Positions 62,998 to 64,000 of a stretch of DNA of 64,000 nt are shown piece by piece. The notes below the pieces were generated by a model, which worked only from the letters and a program-made list of their open reading frames with translations, ran no database searches and was not told where the DNA came from. Every line of letters starts with the position of its first letter. Position 1 is the stretch's first letter. The position numbers were made by a program, and so were the translations under genes. Origin of the DNA: an uncultured Clostridium sp. (GTDB taxonomy: Bacteria; Bacillota; Clostridia; Lachnospirales; Lachnospiraceae); contig UQTA01000002.1 of the NCBI GenBank assembly GCA_900543885.1, forward strand, positions 1 through 64,000, given 5' to 3'.

Positions 62998-63831
62998 ATG
63001 AAACTAATACGATCTGATCAGGTATCCGGCATGAACATCCATTATAAATTCTATTCCCTGGACTATTTTCTGGAATCCCAGATGCGGGCCGGTTTTAAGA
63101 CCATCGAATTATGGGCTGGTTCTCCTCATTTTTTCTTAAGCAATCTGGAATATGATGACTGTAAAAAAGTAAGCAAAATGGCAAGAGACCGTGGTCTTAC
63201 CATCCAGGTCATCACCCCGGAAAACTGTTCTGTCCCCTATCAGTTTGCAGCCGGAGACCCGGATCTGTATGCCAAAAGCTTTGAATATTTCAAAAAAGGC
63301 CTGGATGCCGGTGAAGAACTCGGCTGTAAGGTCATGGCTGTACACTCCGGACGTGGATATTTAAACGAAGACCGGGAAGAAGGCTGGAAACGTGGCCGCG
63401 ACATGTTGGCACGACTGGCCGATTATGCCGGCACAAAGGGCATTACCCTTGCTATGGAATCCCTGCGCCCGGATGAGACCAATCTGGCAACTACTGTTGA
63501 TGATGTAAAGCGGATGCTTACGGAAATAAACCATCCTAATTTTAAAGCCATGATCGACACCTGTCCAATGGGCGTGGCAGGCGAGACTTTACAGCAGTGG
63601 TTTGATACCTTAGGAGCCGAAAACATTGTACATATGCACTTCATAGACGGAACTCCCTACGGACATCTGATCTGGGGTGACGGAAATCACGACCTGAAAA
63701 ACTGGCTTGAAACTGTAAATAAAAACGGCTACACCGGACTTCTAAGCCAGGAGATCACTGCTTCCGACTATTACCAGAAGCCATTTGAAGCTGACTGCCG
63801 AAACTTTAAAATGTTTGAACCTTATATGTAA
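62998..63831 (+). CDS. sugar phosphate isomerase/epimerase-like TIM-barrel protein
   Basis: 277 residues of the AP endonuclease 2/xylose isomerase-like family. FKTIELWAGSPH, CKVMAVHSGRGYLNEDREEGWKRG, ITLAMESLRPDETN (metal-binding Glu), FKAMIDTCPMGVAGE and HMHFIDGTPYGHLIWGDGNHD (His and Asp ligands) give a full metal site. Substrate is unknown; such enzymes epimerise or isomerise sugars. AAAGGAG precedes the ATG. It lies just after the decayed EamA unit, possibly once part of the same group. Confidence 0.85.
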   Translation: MKLIRSDQVSGMNIHYKFYSLDYFLESQMRAGFKTIELWAGSPHFFLSNLEYDDCKKVSKMARDRGLTIQVITPENCSVPYQFAAGDPDLYAKSFEYFKKGLDAGEELGCKVMAVHSGRGYLNEDREEGWKRGRDMLARLADYAGTKGITLAMESLRPDETNLATTVDDVKRMLTEINHPNFKAMIDTCPMGVAGETLQQWFDTLGAENIVHMHFIDGTPYGHLIWGDGNHDLKNWLETVNKNGYTGLLSQEITASDYYQKPFEADCRNFKMFEPYM

Positions 63832-63911
63832 TGATGTGAGTGTCAAAAGTAAATTTTGCCACTCACTGATGTAACCGGATTGCTCCATTGCTATGCAATT
63901 CCCGCAATCCT

Positions 63912-63973
63912 CGAACACCGAAAACGAAATAAAATGGCGTGTTCACACCATTTTATTTCGTTTTCGGTGTTCG
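63912..63973. repeat. perfect 26-bp inverted repeat
   Basis: The arms (left starts CGAACACCGAAAACGAAATA, 63912-63937; right 63948-63973) are exact inverses around a ten-base loop. It lies near the window edge. A smaller imperfect dyad (GGATTGC...GCAATCC) is just upstream at about 63877-63910. The stem has no T-run, so it is probably not a simple terminator. Confidence 0.8.
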
Positions 63974-64000
63974 GCGTGTCAATAAGTATAAATTGCTTAT

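Overview
The window is a low-to-mid GC chromosomal segment from a spore-forming Clostridia, most likely a Lachnospiraceae (Clostridium cluster XIVa type). The reasons are the complete spoIIIAA-AH operon, spoIVB and spo0A, the order nusB-xseA-xseB-ispA-dxs-tlyA-nadK-argR-recN-spoIVB-spo0A that is typical of this group, strong AGGAGG-type ribosome binding sites throughout, and Lachnospiraceae-type hypothetical families (DUF5662, DUF4317, GGGtGRT). No species can be named from the sequence alone.

Layout. 1-3 kb: a CobW-type GTPase and a cation/proton antiporter whose leader is a fluoride-type riboswitch with an overlapping terminator. 3-14 kb (minus strand): a GGDEF gene cut off just before its GGDEF motif by a hairpin repeat, then a type I-E CRISPR array and a full set cas3-casA-casB-casC-casD-casE-cas1-cas2, in which Cas2 is fused to a DEDDh exonuclease. 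14-19 kb (plus strand) is scarred accessory DNA: a crotonase 3' fragment, a foldback repeat, a MATE pump, tRNA-Glu, and a decayed molybdate-type ABC transporter beside an intact DUF364 gene. 19-29 kb (minus): smpB-rnr-secG, a gltS ruin, a secreted cell-wall-binding protein, a PrsA-like lipoprotein, HAD phosphatase, Maf, two membrane proteins, an HD protein and glgA. 29-48 kb (minus): the sporulation and housekeeping block from spo0A up to rlmH. 48-55 kb: an OmpR-type regulator, a ComEA-like lipoprotein, small transporters, a region of structured repeats, a YwaF-like protein, a cold-shock gene, Hsp33, a methyltransferase and a SEC-C protein. 55-58 kb: two short promoter-hairpin-U-tract units, then the NifU-like/GGGtGRT gene pair. 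58-64 kb: DegV, an aspartate dehydrogenase with a late frameshift, a LysR regulator, an EamA transporter, a DUF4317 protein, a decayed duplicate of the EamA unit and a sugar isomerase-like gene.

How the parts work together. The cas genes and array form a self-contained adaptive immunity module with its leader next to cas2; intact repeats lie at the leader end and decaying ones at the far end, as expected for an ageing array. Spo0A starts the sporulation programme, SpoIIIAA-AH build the forespore channel, and SpoIVB signals across the forespore membrane. The window also carries several families of short foldback or MITE-like repeats, one of which splits spoIIIAA from spoIIIAB.

The most noteworthy items are the foldback repeat family with the ATGTACTCTCGGAATCTTT terminus, the 50.2-50.6 kb structured elements (one forming a gene's 5' leader), the two unassigned small RNA candidates at 55.6-55.9 kb, and the poorly characterised GGGtGRT pair. 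The CRISPR system belongs to a known type, and the Cas2-DEDDh fusion has known relatives.
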